From JAFDBW01 sp963723355 (GTDB lineage: Bacteria > Desulfobacterota > Desulfuromonadia > Desulfuromonadales > BM103), in the NCBI GenBank assembly GCA_963723355.1, contig CAVRQQ010000034.1, positions 109,989 to 173,988 on the forward strand: DNA of 64,000 bases, given 5' to 3'. The notes under the pieces are model-generated. The model was not told the origin of the DNA and did not search any database. It was given only the letters and a program-made list of their open reading frames with translations. A program made the position numbers and the translations under genes. Below, one piece after another: positions 15,622-24,295 of the stretch (positions within the stretch are counted from its first letter, which is position 1; each line of letters begins with the position of its first letter).

Positions 15622-17664
15622 TTATTCCGGGAGTTGGCCTGCATTGCTCATCTCGACGAATGCCGCAGCCACTCTCGGATCGAATTGAGTTCCGGAATGA
15701 TCTTGAATTTCCTGGATTGCAACCTCATCGGATAACGCTTTACGGTACGGTCGATCGGAGGTCATCGCATCGAAAGTATCGCAGACGGCAAGAATTTTGC
15801 CTTCAATGCGCCACTCTTCACCGCTTAAGCCATTGGGGTAACCGTTGCCATCAAAGCGTTCGTGATGCTGTTCGATAATCTCACGCACAGTGCCGAGAAA
15901 ATGTATCGGCTCCAGTATGCGCACGCCAATTGAAGGGTGCAACTTAAGCACATCGATGTCCGCAGGGGTCAATTTCTCCTTCTTGTGGAGCAAATTGACA
16001 TCAATGCCAATCTTGCCGATGTCATGCAGAATCGCCGCCTGTTCGAGTTGCTTGAGTGCGTCACCATCAATGTCCAGTTTTTTCGCCAGGGCGACACTCA
16101 ACCTGGTAACGCGTTCAGAGTGACCTCTTGTATAAGCATCGTTGGCCTCGATCGCTGAGACGAGGGCCTGGACGGTGTTCAGGTAAGTGCTCTCTTGTTC
16201 TTCGTAGAGACGGGCATTGCGGATCGCGATGCTTGCCTGGGCGGCGATGGTTGTCAGGAGTTCCAGATCGGAGGGGCCGAATTCACTGCCATCGATCGGG
16301 TTGGCAACAGTAATCGTACCAATGACCGCGCCCTTGTCCGACAAAGGTGCACAAATGACTGATTCGCGGATAAAACCGAGTCGGCTCATTTTGCTGAACT
16401 CGCGAGTTTTGTTTACGTTCGCTACAAGTCTCGGCTTGTTGTGGTTCATGACCCAGTAGGAGACCCCTCCCGGCTTGAGAGGGATGTCTAGCGAGCGGTC
16501 GAAATCTTCGGGCAGTCCCTCTGACCCGCCGACAGTCAGGTCGCCGGTCTTCTGGTTTTTCATCAAGATGTAGCCGACCTGTGCGTGCAGTGTTTCCACA
16601 CTTTTCTGGCTGAGCAGGTTCAACAGTTTTTCCAGGTCTATGGTGGCGTTGACCGCCAGACCCATTTTGTAAAGTGCCTGCAGTCGATCGACGGCCTGAG
16701 TGAGGCCCACGTTTTTTTCCTCAAGTTCACTGGCAAGGTCAGCGATCTTGTAATTGGCTTCCTCAATCTCCTCAATCCGTTCCTCAAGATTGATGTTGAG
16801 GTATTCGATCTCCTTGAGGCGGTCCTCAAGGGTCAGATTCATGGCGTGTAGCTCCTCGCTATGCGCCAGCTTTTCCTGGTTGATGGCAAGTAGACGTTCA
16901 TTCTTGATCGTCGATTCCATCATCTCACGCAGTCGTTGAACCATGAAGTTGAACTTGGAGGAGAGCAGGGTCATCTCGTCGGAACTACCGACAGACGCGT
17001 GAGCCTCTTCAAATTTCCCCTGCTCGACGTGGTCCATGGCGGTGACAAGCTTGCGGATCGGTACATCGACGTATACCAGGAGGAACGCCGTGATCGTCAG
17101 GATCAGGATGACGAGCATGACTCCCGACGCGATCATTGTCTCATTACGACCGGCGATCCGCATGTCGGAAATTGCATCCAGCGAGACCTGGAGGTTCAGA
17201 ATGCCGAGGACCTGGAGGTTCTGGTCGTGGCAGGAATAGCAGATCGGCTGATTGTAGATGGGAACAACGGAATTAAAGTAGTCTGCGCCGTCGTTATCTG
17301 AAGATGTAAAGTTGAAATTGCCAGTGCGATATGCCATCAATTCGGCAGTCGTCACAAGTTCGCCGAGCTTCTGATCGTTGCCCGACATCAGGATCCGACC
17401 GGTCTCGTCGAATATCCGGACATCCTTGATTGAGGGTTCAGAGTTGATTTTTGTCAGGATGTTTACGACGCCGTCATTCTTGCCGTTGGCCATGTCCGTA
17501 ATGATACTTCTATGGACGGTCTCGGCCAGCATGCGGCCATGTTCGCTGGCAAGTTTGCCGAGCATGGCTTTCTGGGTCTTCAGGTTGTGCCAGGTCGTCA
17601 GGCCGATAGCCACGATCAGGATCACAGAGCACAGGCCGAGAAATTTAATTTTGAGTGAATTCAT
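15622..17664 (-). CDS. heme-c sensor HD-GYP phosphodiesterase
   Basis: A 680-residue membrane signalling protein. Transmembrane segment 1 is about residues 7-25. A periplasmic sensor loop (26-174) contains CYSCH (Cys142, Cys145, His146), a classic c-type heme attachment motif. Segment 2 (about 177-198) is followed by HAMP, a coiled coil (about 255-330), a GAF domain (about 340-490) and a C-terminal HD-GYP domain with HSERVTRLS, LHDIGKIGID and HHERFDGNGYP. HD-GYP domains hydrolyse cyclic di-GMP and in some cases 3',3'-cGAMP. The layout fits the Geobacter heme-containing periplasmic PAS sensors, so redox or small-ligand sensing is inferred. The metal-binding HD and GYP residues are intact. Monocistronic. 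Confidence 0.93.
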   Translation of the reverse strand: MNSLKIKFLGLCSVILIVAIGLTTWHNLKTQKAMLGKLASEHGRMLAETVHRSIITDMANGKNDGVVNILTKINSEPSIKDVRIFDETGRILMSGNDQKLGELVTTAELMAYRTGNFNFTSSDNDGADYFNSVVPIYNQPICYSCHDQNLQVLGILNLQVSLDAISDMRIAGRNETMIASGVMLVILILTITAFLLVYVDVPIRKLVTAMDHVEQGKFEEAHASVGSSDEMTLLSSKFNFMVQRLREMMESTIKNERLLAINQEKLAHSEELHAMNLTLEDRLKEIEYLNINLEERIEEIEEANYKIADLASELEEKNVGLTQAVDRLQALYKMGLAVNATIDLEKLLNLLSQKSVETLHAQVGYILMKNQKTGDLTVGGSEGLPEDFDRSLDIPLKPGGVSYWVMNHNKPRLVANVNKTREFSKMSRLGFIRESVICAPLSDKGAVIGTITVANPIDGSEFGPSDLELLTTIAAQASIAIRNARLYEEQESTYLNTVQALVSAIEANDAYTRGHSERVTRLSVALAKKLDIDGDALKQLEQAAILHDIGKIGIDVNLLHKKEKLTPADIDVLKLHPSIGVRILEPIHFLGTVREIIEQHHERFDGNGYPNGLSGEEWRIEGKILAVCDTFDAMTSDRPYRKALSDEVAIQEIQDHSGTQFDPRVAAAFVEMSNAGQLPE

Positions 17665-17948
17665 AGTTTAATGTTCAGTTGTGGCCGACAAGGAAGTCTC
17701 TAAAAAACACGGAATTTCTTAATGCGCGTTTCTATGTTTTTATGCTGTGAACCACTTCTTTTGCCGTCCTGTCTCAACCGAAAGGCCGGAACTTGACACT
17801 CTTAACGCAAAACTATAACTTAACAGTTCGTGCAACTGCGAATTTTGTTGCTGTTGACAGACTTCTCTATTAGTTTAACCTGCTATGCGAACATGAGAAC
17901 ATTGGTGCAAAAAGTACACCATCAGAAGCTTTTGTGCGGAAATTATTT

Positions 17949-18142
17949 ATGCTCTCTGAAACGCTGGTTATCATTTTGGGCGTTGTCCTGATCGTCGAAG
18001 GTATCCCATGGTTCATGTCACCGCGTGGGACCAAGCGCATGTTGAGTGAACTCTTCCAGATGAATGACCGGACTCTGCGGTCTATCGGACTTGGCTTATG
18101 CTAGCCGGTCTGATCCTTGTCTATCTTGCTAAAACCCAATAA
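17949..18142 (+). CDS. DUF2065 small membrane protein, frameshifted
   Basis: The first frame begins MLSETLVIILGVVLIVEG and continues WFMSPRGTKRMLSEL to TAG 18104. One frame over, from about 18096, the sequence continues MLAGLILVYLAKTQ to TAA 18142. Joined, this gives the two-helix DUF2065 protein of about 63 residues (P-x-x-x-SPR between the helices; R-x-IGL-x-x-MLAG in the second). A one-base deletion near 18096 explains the break. Function is unknown. The 284-bp gap before it holds a candidate -35 TTGACA at 17854 but no convincing -10. Confidence 0.68.
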
Positions 18143-18182
18143 TAGATTTATTTATATATTACATCAAGCGTAAAGACGCCGA

Positions 18183-19215
18183 ATGCAACTGAACGATTTT
18201 GATTTTGAATTACCACATGAGCTGATTGCACAACGTCCACTTGAAACGCGCTCTTCATCGAGGTTGCTGCATTTGTCAAGGGGCTCTCAAGCCGTTTGGC
18301 ATCGACAGTTTGACGAGTTGCCAGATTTACTGCGGGAGGGGGATCTTCTCGTCCGTAACGAAACCAGAGTGTTGCCTGCCCGCTTGCTGGGGAGCAGGCA
18401 AAGTGGCGGGCAAGTGGAAGTTCTGCTGCTCCGCGAGCTTGACTCCGAAAAGAATGTCTGGCGTTGCATGACCCGCAGTTCCAGACCTCTCAAGGTCGGA
18501 GCCCTTGTCGATTTCCCGGCGGAGATTAACGGTGAAATTGTCGAGGTCATTGAGGATGGCCAACGCCTGGTGCGGTTTTCCTCACCCGGGCCGTTCCTTG
18601 AAACGCTGGAGCAGGTCGGCCACATGCCTCTGCCACCGTATATCCGCCGAGATGACCAGCCTTTTGACAAAGATCGTTACCAGACAGTTTATGCCAACTA
18701 ATCCCGGAGCCGTGGCCGCACCGACCGCGGGCCTGCATTTTACCGAAGAGACCTTTACGGCTTTATCAGAGCGTAACATCGAGGTTTGTGGCGTCACATT
18801 GCACGTCGGGCCGGGAACCTTCCAACCGGTCCGGACAGATAACCTGCAAGAACATCAAATGCATTCCGAAGTTTATGACATCCCGTTGACGGCTGCGGAA
18901 CGTATCAACACAGCGCATACGGAAGGTCGCCGTATCATTGCCCTTGGTACGACAGTGACACGCACGCTTGAACACGCGGTCGATGATGATGGTCTGCTGT
19001 GTGCGGGTCAGGGTGAGACGGAACTTTTTATCAAGCCCGGACATCGATTCCGTATGGTCGATGCCATGATAACCAATTTTCACTTACCAAAATCGACCCT
19101 GCTGGTACTGGTTTCTGCATTTGCCGGCAGGGACTTTGTCATCCGGGCCTACCAGGAGGCTGTTGCAAAGGGTTACCGTTTTTTCAGTTATGGTGACTGT
19201 ATGCTGATTGAATAG
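18183..19215 (+). CDS. queA: S-adenosylmethionine:tRNA ribosyltransferase-isomerase, frameshifted
   Basis: QueA transfers and rearranges the ribose of SAM onto preQ1-tRNA to give epoxyqueuosine-tRNA. The first frame (18183-18701) covers FDFELPHELIAQRPL through PPYIRRDDQPFDKDRYQTVYAN. The second continues with PGAVAAPTAGLHFTEE through FHLPKSTLL and SYGDCMLIE. Dropping one T near 18702 gives YANNPGAVAAP and restores about 343 residues, so a one-base insertion is the only defect. With tgt directly downstream this is the standard queA-tgt-yajC-secDF order. A sequence error is the most likely explanation. Confidence 0.9.
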
Positions 19216-19287
19216 AAGCGCGATAGAGCGAAGTGTGAAATAATTTCCATGGTTATGAAGCGTTTTCTCGTTCTCGCACTTCGATGA
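19215..19287. repeat. inverted pair of heptamer-like arrays between queA and tgt
   Basis: Left units GATAGAG, CGAAGTG, TGAAATA begin at the queA stop. Right units CTCGTTC, TCGCACT, TCGATGA run into the annotated tgt start. CGAAGTG (19229-19235) and CACTTCG (19277-19283) are perfect reverse complements. It is the same architecture as the arrays near 60.3 and 61.3 kb. Confidence 0.5.
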
Positions 19288-20477
19288 AGATTAATATGAC
19301 AAAAATAAAACAAGATATTAAGCAGACAGGTTCTGACGTGTTGAAATTCCAGTTGCACGAAGTGTGTCATGACACACAAGCGCGTCGCGGAACGATTCAC
19401 ACCCGGAGAGGCAGGATTGAAACGCCAGCCTTCATGCCGGTTGGAACCCAGGGCACGGTCAAGGGGATGCTGCCCGAGCAACTCAAGGAGATCGGTGCCC
19501 AGATCATTCTCGGCAACACCTACCATCTTTATCTGCGCCCCGGGCATGAACGGATGGCGAGGCTCGGCGGTCTGCACAAATTCATGAACTGGGACAGGCC
19601 GATCCTGACCGACAGTGGCGGGTTCCAGGTCTTCAGCCTTGGCGAACTGCGCAAAATCGACGAACAGGGTGTCCGTTTCCAGTCCCATCTTGATGGCAGC
19701 GCCCATATACTGACCCCGGAACTGTCGATTGGTATCCAGGAATCTCTGGGCGCTGACATCATGATGGTCTTCGATGAGTGCATCCCTCACCCGGCAACAC
19801 GTGCATACGTAGCCGAGTCGACCGCCCGTTCGACCCGCTGGGCTGCGCGCTGCAAGGAAGCGCGTACCGACTCGAGTGCAGCCTTGTTCGGTATTGTTCA
19901 GGGGGGGATGGAACAGGACCTGCGACGGCAGAGTGTCGTGGATCTCCTCGAGATCGGATTCGACGGTTATGCCCTTGGCGGTCTTTCGGTGGGGGAGTCG
20001 GCCGAAGTCATGTACCAGGTAATGGAATGGTCGTTGCCGTTATTACCGGCAGAGTGTCCCCGTTATGTTATGGGGGTCGGGACGCCTGAGAACCTGGTCG
20101 AGGCCGTTGCGCGTGGTGCCGACATGTTCGATTGTGTCATGCCGACACGCAATGCCCGCAACGGTGTCCTTTTTACCAGTTTCGGTAAAGTCAGTATCAA
20201 GCAGGCTCGGTTTAGCGAGGATGAAATGCCGATAGACCCCGACTGCAACTGCTACGTTTGCCGCAATTACAGCCGGGCATATTTGCGTCATCTTTACCAA
20301 AGTAACGAAATCCTCGCTTCGGTATTGAATACTACCCACAATCTGTATTACTATCTGCACCTCATGCAACGGATAAGAGATGCGATAGCAGCCGGCAGAT
20401 ACCGGGCTTTTCGCGAAGAGTTTTACCGGAAACGCATTCCAGCCGGTGATGGCCACGCCTTCACCGGTTCAGTATGA
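19284..20477 (+). CDS. tgt: queuine tRNA-ribosyltransferase (Tgt), copy 2
   Basis: A 397-residue canonical bacterial Tgt with TDSGGFQVFSLGELRKI, FDECIPHPA, GIVQGGMEQDLR, GGLSVGES, nucleophile Asp in DMFDCVMPTR, MPTRNARNG, and zinc site C-x-C-x-x-C (NCYVC) with a His in LRHLY. The position after queA and before yajC-secD-secF is the usual locus, so this is likely the housekeeping enzyme for preQ1 insertion. The start is uncertain: ATG 19284 lies inside a repeat arm and has no ribosome-binding site; ATG 19296 or GTG 19338 are alternatives, and the family normally begins close to VLKFQL. Confidence 0.96.
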   Translation: MKINMTKIKQDIKQTGSDVLKFQLHEVCHDTQARRGTIHTRRGRIETPAFMPVGTQGTVKGMLPEQLKEIGAQIILGNTYHLYLRPGHERMARLGGLHKFMNWDRPILTDSGGFQVFSLGELRKIDEQGVRFQSHLDGSAHILTPELSIGIQESLGADIMMVFDECIPHPATRAYVAESTARSTRWAARCKEARTDSSAALFGIVQGGMEQDLRRQSVVDLLEIGFDGYALGGLSVGESAEVMYQVMEWSLPLLPAECPRYVMGVGTPENLVEAVARGADMFDCVMPTRNARNGVLFTSFGKVSIKQARFSEDEMPIDPDCNCYVCRNYSRAYLRHLYQSNEILASVLNTTHNLYYYLHLMQRIRDAIAAGRYRAFREEFYRKRIPAGDGHAFTGSV

Positions 20478-20525
20478 CAGACTACTAAACGATCAAATAT
20501 TCAGAACCTATAAGGAGGAAAACAT

Positions 20526-20849
20526 ATGTTTGCAACCAACGCTTACGCCATGGCCGGTGGCGCCGAACAACAGGCAGGAGGCGGGATGGAAGGGATCATC
20601 ATGCTGGTGATCATGTTCGCTATCTTTTACCTGCTTCTGATCCGTCCGCAGCAGAAACGTGCCAAGCAGCACAAGGAACTCGTGGAAAACCTGAAGTCAG
20701 GTGACCAGGTGGTTACGGCAGGTGGTCTCCACGGCAAGATCGTTGCGGTACAGGATGATATCATCACCCTTGAGATTGCCAGTAATGTGCGTATTAAAAT
20801 CAACCGCCCCTCGATTGTCGGGACCAAGACCGACCAGTTGGAAGACTAG
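20526..20849 (+). CDS. yajC: preprotein translocase subunit YajC
   Basis: A 107-residue inner-membrane protein that joins SecDF in the holotranslocon. It has one transmembrane helix (about residues 22-41) followed by the invariant LIRPQQKRAKQHKE, then GDQVVTAGGLHGKI. AAGGAGGA lies 7 bases upstream of ATG 20526. It lies in order between tgt and secD. Confidence 0.96.
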   Translation: MFATNAYAMAGGAEQQAGGGMEGIIMLVIMFAIFYLLLIRPQQKRAKQHKELVENLKSGDQVVTAGGLHGKIVAVQDDIITLEIASNVRIKINRPSIVGTKTDQLED

Positions 20850-20910
20850 CGGCGTGATAGAGATTGGGACGATCTGCTGATGCGGGTCGGTTGAAAGGAG
20901 ATCCAACATA

Positions 20911-22509
20911 ATGTCCAACAGCATAAAGATTCGGGCCGGCCTGGTGCTTTGCTGCCTCGTCCTGGCCCTGGTCTCGCTCGGGCCGACACTTTTCGGCAAC
21001 AGTCTTCCGGACTGGTGGCGCAAGGCCTTTGACCCGATTCACCTCGGGCTCGACCTGCAGGGCGGCATGCACCTTGTTCTTGGTGTCGATGTTGACAAGG
21101 CCGTAGAAAGCCGACTCGATACAATCGTCGACCAGACTGAAGAACTTTTACGCGAGAAGGACGTGATTTTCAAGCGCGTGGACCGTTCTTCCGGCGAGCG
21201 TGTCGTGGTTACTGTCTACGACGAAGAGGCGGGAGCCCAGGTTGACGCCTTCATGGCGGAAACTTTCCCCAACCTTGAAGCAATGACGTTTACCGCTGAT
21301 GGTGCCTATCTGCAGAAGAACTACCGCCTTAGCGACAGTGAAATCGAGGCTGTCCAGGACTATGCGGTTCGTCAGGCGCTTGAAACACTGCGTAATCGAG
21401 TCGACCAGTTCGGCGTCAGCGAGCCGACCCTGCAGCGCGAGGCCGGTAATCGTATCCTGATCCAGTTGCCCGGGGTCAAGGACCCTCAACGGGCTATCGA
21501 CCTGCTCGGTAAAACCGCCCGTCTTGAGTTCAAGATGGTTATGGAAAATGCCAACCCGCAGGATGCAATCGCCGGCAATCTGCCACAGGGCGGACAGCTC
21601 ATATATGAGCGGCAGGTCGATCCGCGTACCGGGGCAACTTCAGAGATCCCGATCGTTGTTGAAACCAAGACCATTCTAACCGGCGACCTGCTTTCCAATG
21701 CCCAGGTGCGAATCGATACCCGCTTCAATGAACCCTACGTTGCGATCGATTTCAACTCGGTCGGAGCCAAGCGTTTCGACCAGATCACTGCAGCGAATGT
21801 CGGCAAACGCATGGCGATCGTTCTGGATGATACGGTCTATTCGGCGCCGGTGATCCGTGAGCGCATCTCCGGCGGCAGCGCCCAGATCAGCGGCAGCTTC
21901 ACCGAACAGGAAGCCACCGACCTGGCCATCGTGCTGCGGGCAGGCTCCCTGCCGGCACCGGTCAAGATCATGGAAAACCGTACCGTTGGCCCGTCCCTCG
22001 GTCAGGATTCGATCAATCAGGGGATCATGTCGATCCTGATCGGCAGTGTCCTGGTTATTCTGGCGATGTTGATCTACTACCGGTTATCCGGCCTGGTCGC
22101 CAATGTTGTGCTGATCCTCAACATTGTTTTCATCATGGCCATGTTGTCGATCTTCGGTGCGACGCTGACCTTGCCCGGCCTCGCCGGTATCGTCCTGACG
22201 GTCGGTATGGCTGTCGATGCCAACGTGCTGATCTTTGAACGTATCCGAGAAGAGCTGCGTCTGGGACGAACCGCCAGGGCGGCCCTGGAAGCCGGCTTTG
22301 AAAAAGCCAAGCTGACGATCATCGATGCCAACATCACGACCCTGATTGCTGCGCTGGTGCTCTTTCAGTTTGGCACCGGTCCGGTCAAGGGCTTTGCCGT
22401 GACCTTGTCAATAGGTATTCTCTCTTCACTCTTCACCGCCGTGGTTGTCTCGCGACTGATCTTCGATTATTACCTGTCGCGGAGCAAAACGACTCGTTTG
22501 AGCATCTAG
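20911..22509 (+). CDS. secD: protein translocase subunit SecD
   Basis: A 532-residue RND-type proton-driven component that pulls secreted proteins across the inner membrane. Transmembrane segment 1 is near residues 8-28. HLGLDLQGGMHLVLGVD opens the periplasmic P1 domain; RNRVDQFGVSEP and IQLPGVKDPQRA are typical. The C-terminal five-helix block contains AGIVLTVGMAVDANVLIFERIREE. AAGGAG precedes the start. secF follows 12 bp later. Confidence 0.98.
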   Translation: MSNSIKIRAGLVLCCLVLALVSLGPTLFGNSLPDWWRKAFDPIHLGLDLQGGMHLVLGVDVDKAVESRLDTIVDQTEELLREKDVIFKRVDRSSGERVVVTVYDEEAGAQVDAFMAETFPNLEAMTFTADGAYLQKNYRLSDSEIEAVQDYAVRQALETLRNRVDQFGVSEPTLQREAGNRILIQLPGVKDPQRAIDLLGKTARLEFKMVMENANPQDAIAGNLPQGGQLIYERQVDPRTGATSEIPIVVETKTILTGDLLSNAQVRIDTRFNEPYVAIDFNSVGAKRFDQITAANVGKRMAIVLDDTVYSAPVIRERISGGSAQISGSFTEQEATDLAIVLRAGSLPAPVKIMENRTVGPSLGQDSINQGIMSILIGSVLVILAMLIYYRLSGLVANVVLILNIVFIMAMLSIFGATLTLPGLAGIVLTVGMAVDANVLIFERIREELRLGRTARAALEAGFEKAKLTIIDANITTLIAALVLFQFGTGPVKGFAVTLSIGILSSLFTAVVVSRLIFDYYLSRSKTTRLSI

Positions 22510-22521
22510 GAGTTCTCAATA

Positions 22522-23454
22522 ATGCAGATTATCAAGCATGACATAAATATCGATTTTGTCGGCAAACGCAAACTGGCTCTGATCGTGTCTGCGGTAATGA
22601 TACTCATCGGTTTGGCGTCGCTGGTCGTCAATGGCGGGCCGAATTACGGCATCGATTTCGTCGGCGGCACCCTGGTCCAGGTCAAATTTGCCGAGAATAC
22701 CGATGCCGCCAGGATCAAGGACGGTCTCGCCTCGCTCGAGCTTGGGTCGGTGGTTGTCCAGCGTTTCGGTGATGACCCTAATGAGTTTTTGATTCGTGTT
22801 CAGGAAAGCGGTGAAGGCAAGGACCTCTCCGGACTGATTTCAGGCAGTCTTGAGTCGGTTTACGGCGAGGGGAAGGTTGATATCCGCCGGGTCGAGATGG
22901 TCGGTCCGCAGGTCGGCAAAGACCTGCGCCAGAAGGGTCTGCTATCGATTTCCTACGCAATGATCGGTATCCTGATCTATATCGCCTGGCGTTTTGAACT
23001 GCGCTATGCCATCGGTGCCATCATCGCCCTGTTGCACGATGTGCTGATCACTCTCGGGGCCTTCTCCATAACCGGTCGAGAAATCGACCTGCCGATTATC
23101 GCGGCTTTCCTGGCGATCATCGGTTATTCACTGAACGATACGATTATCGTTTACGATCGCATCCGCGAGAATTATGGCAAACACCAGAAGCTTGGTTTCG
23201 GTGAAGTCGTGAACCGGTCGATCAACGAAACCCTGTCACGGACTATCCTTACTTCCGGGACAACCTTGATGGTGGTTCTGGCGCTCTTTATCTTTGGCGG
23301 CGGTGTGATTCATAATTTCGCCTTCGCAATGCTGGTCGGCATTCTGGTCGGTACCTACTCATCGATTTTTGTTGCCAGTCCGTTACTGATCCTCTGGCAG
23401 GACATGCGCTCCGGTGGGCAGAAGAAAACGACTACGGTACAGGGGAGGGCGTAA
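22522..23454 (+). CDS. secF: protein translocase subunit SecF
   Basis: A 310-residue partner of SecD with six predicted membrane segments. Signatures are YGIDFVGGTLVQVKF, VEMVGPQVGKDLR, ALLHDVLITLGAF, IGYSLNDTIIVYDRIREN and SINETLSRTILTSGTTL. Intact and of normal length, it abuts the next gene (stop TAA immediately before ATG). Confidence 0.98.
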   Translation: MQIIKHDINIDFVGKRKLALIVSAVMILIGLASLVVNGGPNYGIDFVGGTLVQVKFAENTDAARIKDGLASLELGSVVVQRFGDDPNEFLIRVQESGEGKDLSGLISGSLESVYGEGKVDIRRVEMVGPQVGKDLRQKGLLSISYAMIGILIYIAWRFELRYAIGAIIALLHDVLITLGAFSITGREIDLPIIAAFLAIIGYSLNDTIIVYDRIRENYGKHQKLGFGEVVNRSINETLSRTILTSGTTLMVVLALFIFGGGVIHNFAFAMLVGILVGTYSSIFVASPLLILWQDMRSGGQKKTTTVQGRA

Positions 23455-24033
23455 ATGAAGAAGGAAACCATTCTGTTTGTCGTTGTGGCGCTGGTGGCCG
23501 GTTTTGTGATCGGTTTACTGGCGGGCGAAAAAAAATCGGGGCCGGGTGTGACGGCGACTTCCGGTGTTCCGACTGGGCCACCGCCGATGATTAACTTACA
23601 GCAGAAAATTGGCGAATTGAAAAATATCGTTGCTGCAGATCCGTCCAACTTCCTGGCCTGGGTTGCCCTTGGCAATGAGTATTTCGACAGCAACCAGTTC
23701 ATGGATGCGATCCAGGCTTACGACAAGGCCCTGGCAATCCAGCCGAATTCACCGGATGTCCTGACCGATCAAGGAGTCATGTTCAAACGCCTTGGCTGGT
23801 TCGACCGTGCGATTGAGAATTTTACCAAGGCGAATGAAATTGACCCTGCTCATGCCACAAGTATTTACAATCTTGGTGTTGTCTATCGTTATGATTTGCA
23901 GGATTTTGCCAAGGCACAGGAGGCCTGGACGCGCTTCCTTGAAATCAGTCCAACCGGTCCTGGTTCCGACCGGGTGCGTCAGGACCTCGAAGCCATGCGG
24001 GCTCAGTCACCGATTCAGAAACAACCGAAATAG
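23455..24033 (+). CDS. membrane-anchored TPR protein
   Basis: A 192-residue protein with one N-terminal hydrophobic segment (about residues 5-24), then three tetratricopeptide repeats: FLAWVALGNEYFDSNQFMDAI, VLTDQGVMFKRLGWFDRAI and SIYNLGVVYRYDLQDFAKA. The TPR part is probably periplasmic and used for protein interaction. It starts directly at the secF stop, so it is expressed with the Sec genes; a role near the translocon is only inferred from that. A terminator follows. Confidence 0.85.
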   Translation: MKKETILFVVVALVAGFVIGLLAGEKKSGPGVTATSGVPTGPPPMINLQQKIGELKNIVAADPSNFLAWVALGNEYFDSNQFMDAIQAYDKALAIQPNSPDVLTDQGVMFKRLGWFDRAIENFTKANEIDPAHATSIYNLGVVYRYDLQDFAKAQEAWTRFLEISPTGPGSDRVRQDLEAMRAQSPIQKQPK

Positions 24034-24043
24034 TCAGTTATCT

Positions 24044-24076
24044 AACGGGTCGGAGCCTTCTTCCGGCCCGTTTTTT
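24044..24076 (+). terminator. intrinsic terminator of the queA-sec operon
   Basis: AACGGGTCGG (24044-24053) pairs with CCGGCCCGTT (24063-24072) around loop AGCCTTCTT, followed by a T-run to 24076. Confidence 0.82.
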
Positions 24077-24295
24077 GTTTATCCAAAAAATCAAGATGTT
24101 TAACACGATGTGCAAAGAATCCTTGTGGGTTTCATCTCTTTTGAGTGCGGTATTATCACCTTTGCTCAACGACTGGCTCCGCCGCGATCCTGCTGTCATG
24201 GATCTTTGGTTGTCTGTCGGCCGTCGCTACGACCATTTTGGCAATGCGATTTTTGATTTACCGACGACTTTATCATCGAGCCTGGCAGGTTTGTC

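Noticed and set aside
19284..19337. First 18 codons of tgt copy 2 as certain coding sequence
   Set aside because: They overlap a repeat arm and precede the conserved N-terminus; kept only as one possible start.
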